Shown one piece after another: positions 61,401-64,000 of a stretch of DNA of 64,000 nt. The notes beneath the pieces were generated by a model. It did not search any database, was not told where the DNA came from, and saw nothing but the letters and a program-made list of their open reading frames with translations. The stretch lies in assembly GCF_003711515.1 (NCBI RefSeq), contig NW_021167081.1, positions 4,449,166-4,513,165 on the forward strand, in the 5' to 3' direction. The translations under genes and the position numbers were made by a program. Each line of letters opens with the position of its first letter. Position 1 is the stretch's first letter. This DNA is from Sodiomyces alkalinus F11 (Eukaryota > Ascomycota > Sordariomycetes > Glomerellales > Plectosphaerellaceae).

Positions 61401-62200
61401 TTAGTAAGTATTTTCCGTAATACTAAGAGTTCTTCTCTCGATATATTATAGAGCGGCCCCTAAGGAAGCGATAGTTCTTTACCGTCGTTTCCGGGTATAA
61501 GGTTTACCTTATAGTCGACTCTTAATCGGTATAGCGGTAATTAATTAGCCTTGTCGGGCGTGAATAGGTTACCGAATTCTTATAATAACTCTTCGGGTAT
61601 AAAGTTCTTCGGGTCTACTAGTTATTTCTTATATAATGCTTTTTCGATATCCCTTAAGCTTACTCTATAGATTAAGACCCTTTTACCGTTTTATCGTAGT
61701 TATCAAATAATACCCGCGAATACGGATTCTATAATTAAATAGGCGTCGCGGATAGCTTATACTCCGGTAGATTCCTTTATATAATAAAGTCGTATATTTA
61801 ATCCGGTTACTCCGTAGTAAAGCCGTTTATCTGTAGCGTAGTATATTATATTACTTTATTCTATTTAGGGCTTCTCGAGGAATACGTTTTAATTACGCCC
61901 GGGTATTATATATACGAATATTCTTTACGGTAACCGCCGATCTTAAGCTTATAAATCGCGATCCCCGCGCTACTAATAGTCCTAGTAGCTTCCGAGAAGC
62001 TATTTAGTAGTCGATTTATTTTATCGACTAATAGTAATTAGAGTCTTTAAGTAAACTATTCACTTATAGCGGTATAGTAATCGTAACTAGTATTAATAAA
62101 GGCGAGGATATGCTATTTATTTACTCTAGCTACTATAAATACCGGGTTACTACTAGTATATACTTTAAACGCCTTTTACTCCCGCCGTATCACGGCTATC
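58470..62200 (-). pseudogene. Gypsy G pol: protease, RT, RNase H, integrase, chromodomain-like tail
   Basis: The minus-strand RT active site is YVNNILVYSNRS near 60985-61020 (YVDDILVYS before RIP), followed by LNLNPLKYEFSVKIVKYLGFII. RNase H is at about 60250-60700. The integrase core has IIDRLTKAIILEAIK near 59560-59600 and YYPQTDRVIKRINQEVQAYL near 59330-59400. A GPY/F-type segment and a C-terminal VEEILYARTKRRGRGLRYKVLI lie near 58700-58760, similar to the chromodomain of E. Non-functional through RIP. Confidence 0.82.
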
Positions 62201-63506
62201 GGCTTTAACGCCTATTTTCGCGTTAAAGCTATTCTTTTTCCGAGTCGTCCTCGCTAATCGACTTATCCCCGCTCTCGTCGCGATCCTTTATACGAGTCTC
62301 TTTAACCTTCTAGACTATATCTTAGTTTTCCTTTAGCTTTTAATAATTCCACGCGATATACCCCTTTTTATTATAATTATAGTATATCCGAGTCTTTTAC
62401 TTCGTATTCCTATTACTAACACGGTTTACTCCGCTTATCTTTATATTACTATCGGTATCCTTCGTCGCGGTTATATAGTCTTAAGCTTATTTATCGTAGT
62501 TTTATTTAAACTAATAGCGTTTAAGTTTCCCGGCGATCTTTTATACGCTATTTACCTATATAATATAATAGTTAGTAGGGATTCGGGCGGAGATAAGTTG
62601 ATCCTTAAGTCACGAAGTAATCGCTCCTTTAAGGAATAAGATCTATATAATAGCTTCCTATTCGGTACTACCCGTAAAGGCGATCTATCTTTTAAAACGG
62701 GGTAGGAAGGCGGTAAATAACTTATCGGTTTATTAATAAATTATATATAAGGCTTAGGCGGCCCGTGATTATTCTATAGGGTTAAGGTAGGTACGATTAA
62801 GATATACTATAAAGTTATTAGGGTTTATAAGCTTACCCGGCTTATTACTTTTATAGAAGGCCGATACGACCTATTATACTTTAGGCCCTAGGTAATTATA
62901 GATCGTATACTAAGCTTATATATTATTCTAGAATAAGTCGTTATCGATTATAAGCTTTTACCGTATCGCGTAGGCCTACGCGCTATAGTATACTCGCTTC
63001 TCTAAGAACTTCGCCAGGCTATTAATAGTCTTATAGGGTATTACTGTCGAGGTCGGGACGATTACTATTATTATCGGCTATAGCGTTAGCGATAGAACCG
63101 GTAATAGAGTAGACTCTACTAGTATAAGGATTATCGGGGTCTACGAGGGAGCCGGAATATTTAGGTTAAGCGGTATTAGGTTTTATAGGGTAGGCGATCC
63201 TAGGAGCCGGGCTATAAGCTATTCGACTAACTAGCGTTATCGCTTATTAGCTTCATCTCTCGCGCTTTATCGGTCTATAAACCAGCGTATTTCCGAGTAA
63301 TATTCTTATATCGGAGCGAGTCTTAAGTTAATATCGGTATATTATTTATAAAGAGGGCCTAGCCTCATATTTAGGGCTTAGTTATTTTCTTCGAATTATT
63401 AGTTCGTCTACTCTACGACCTATTTAATTATAATAGGTTATTAGGCGGTAACGTTAGAATCCTAATCTATCGCTAGCGTAGCGCGTGGGTATCACTAAGT
63501 TCTAGA
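62200..63506 (-). pseudogene. Gag of Gypsy G, with RIPed CCHC knuckle
   Basis: The minus-strand gag frame ends with a knuckle at about 62345-62390 reading Y-Y-N-Y-N-K-K-G-Y-I-A-W-N-Y, which is C-x2-C-x4-H-x4-C with every ligand turned to Tyr. The capsid-like part lies at about 62450-63380. The leader lies between this and the 5' LTR. Confidence 0.65.
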
Positions 63507-63723
63507 TATATAAACGACTAGTTATAGGTCGTGGTACTAAGTAAGGTCGTAATAATAGATTATCTAGAACTAAGGAAGGAAGAAGGAAAAAGGAGAAAAG
63601 TGTATAGCGCTAGTCTAGCTATAAGGTAGCGATAACTTAGCGATATAGGTCAGTTAACGAAGCGCGCTATTAGGAAGATCCGGAGTATAGCCGGATCTTC
63701 TATATCGGGGTTAACCCGTATTA
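63507..63723 (-). repeat. 5' LTR of Gypsy G
   Basis: 217 bp, minus-strand start TAATACGGGTTAACCCCG (RIPed TGTTACGGG). Same length as the 3' LTR, differing mainly by transitions. Confidence 0.85.
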
Positions 63724-64000
63724 ATGTAAAAACGAACTGCTTTTTTCTTTAACCTAAGAAAGCCCCTTAAGGCTAGGCTTCCCAAGATAGCTTTAGGGGT
63801 CGAATCGGCTCCTAAAATCGGGTAAATAAGCCTTACTAATAGTAGTAGATACCCGGGTATAATAGGCCTTAAAGTCCTTAATAGCTTGTTCGAAATCAGA
63901 AGATCGATACTATAGGGGAAAAAGTCAGAGCCCTAATCGCTTAAAAAGAAGACGAAATTCATCTTCTTCGCTCTTAATAGTAGTCTTCGGAGCTACGGAA

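Larger units (their letters stand above)
56487..63723 (-). mobile_element. Gypsy chromovirus G, complete layout, minus strand, 7,237 bp
   Basis: 217-bp LTRs at 63507-63723 (5') and 56487-56703 (3') start TGTTACGGGTTAACCC on the minus strand. Flanking 5-mers are ATATA (56482-56486) and ATGTA (63724-63728), one RIP change apart. The polypurine tract is the complement of ctatccccccctccctcc at 56704-56721. From right to left: gag with CCHC knuckle, protease, RT, RNase H, integrase and chromodomain-like tail (all minus), then an ORF on the opposite strand (57290-58460), then the 3' LTR. It sits inside the gag knuckle of Gypsy F. Confidence 0.88.
55691..64000 (+). mobile_element. Gypsy F, 5' part (gag and start of pol), interrupted by Gypsy G
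   Basis: Plus-strand gag from about 55740 (PLKEVFVKNLKGSK-like) continues to a zinc knuckle region near 56466-56486 (Y-I-N-Y-K-N-K-G, from C-x2-C-x4). There G is inserted. F resumes at 63729 with NELLFFNLRKPLKARLPK-type sequence and runs off the window end. RIP-type stops are frequent. Assignment to Gypsy rests on the gag/knuckle layout only, since no RT of F is in the window. Confidence 0.6.

Noticed and set aside
1..64000. CRISPR arrays, bacterial operons, rRNA genes
   Set aside because: No regular spaced repeats, Shine-Dalgarno-led gene strings or rRNA cores seen; the content is eukaryotic fungal.

Overview
The window looks like a transposon-dense, AT-skewed compartment of a filamentous ascomycete (Pezizomycotina) genome. 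Two things show this. First, it holds fungal-type nuclear genes with short GT-AG introns. Second, almost everything else carries the signature of repeat-induced point mutation (RIP): CpA and TpG are nearly absent, TpA is everywhere, CpG survives, and reading frames recognisable as transposon proteins are full of TAG/TAA where CAG, CAA or TGG stood. No species can be named from the sequence alone.

Two islands have escaped RIP. About 5.95-8.15 kb holds a two-exon L-threonine aldolase-like gene (minus strand) and a 471-bp MITE with 132-bp inverted repeats and an 8-bp target duplication. About 37.7-41.0 kb holds a C2H2 zinc-finger regulator (plus strand) with one probable 225-nt intron.

The rest is a nested stack of dead elements. 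Layout: 1-5.95 kb Ty1/copia element A with a likely 3' LTR; 8.15-14.46 kb a structurally complete Ty1/copia element B1 (284-bp LTRs, TSD GCGGT); 14.5-15.5 kb an unidentified ORF remnant; 15.5-25.9 kb a minus-strand Gypsy chromovirus copy (E1), itself split by a precisely delimited 7,196-bp Helitron (16472-23667) and truncated by Tad-like LINEs (25.9-31.6 kb, minus); 31.84-37.72 kb a second copy of the B family (B2) abutting an inverted LTR fragment; 41.4-41.65 kb a FAR1/MULE-like fragment; 41.65-52.16 kb Gypsy chromovirus E (plus) with a 5'-truncated LINE inserted in gag (TSD and AAT tail visible); 52.2-53.9 kb an unidentified ORF split by a second MITE; 53.9-54.6 kb a minus-strand B-family 3' end; 55.7-64 kb Gypsy F (plus), whose gag zinc knuckle is split by a complete minus-strand Gypsy G (56487-63723, 217-bp LTRs).

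The most interesting structural observation is that the chromoviruses E/E1 and G each carry a long ORF antisense to pol, between the chromodomain and the 3' LTR. A Cys-rich ORF with a similar metal-ligand pattern is also carried inside the Helitron. Functional catalytic residues are lost or kept strictly according to the RIP dinucleotide context. None of the mobile elements appears able to encode an intact protein.
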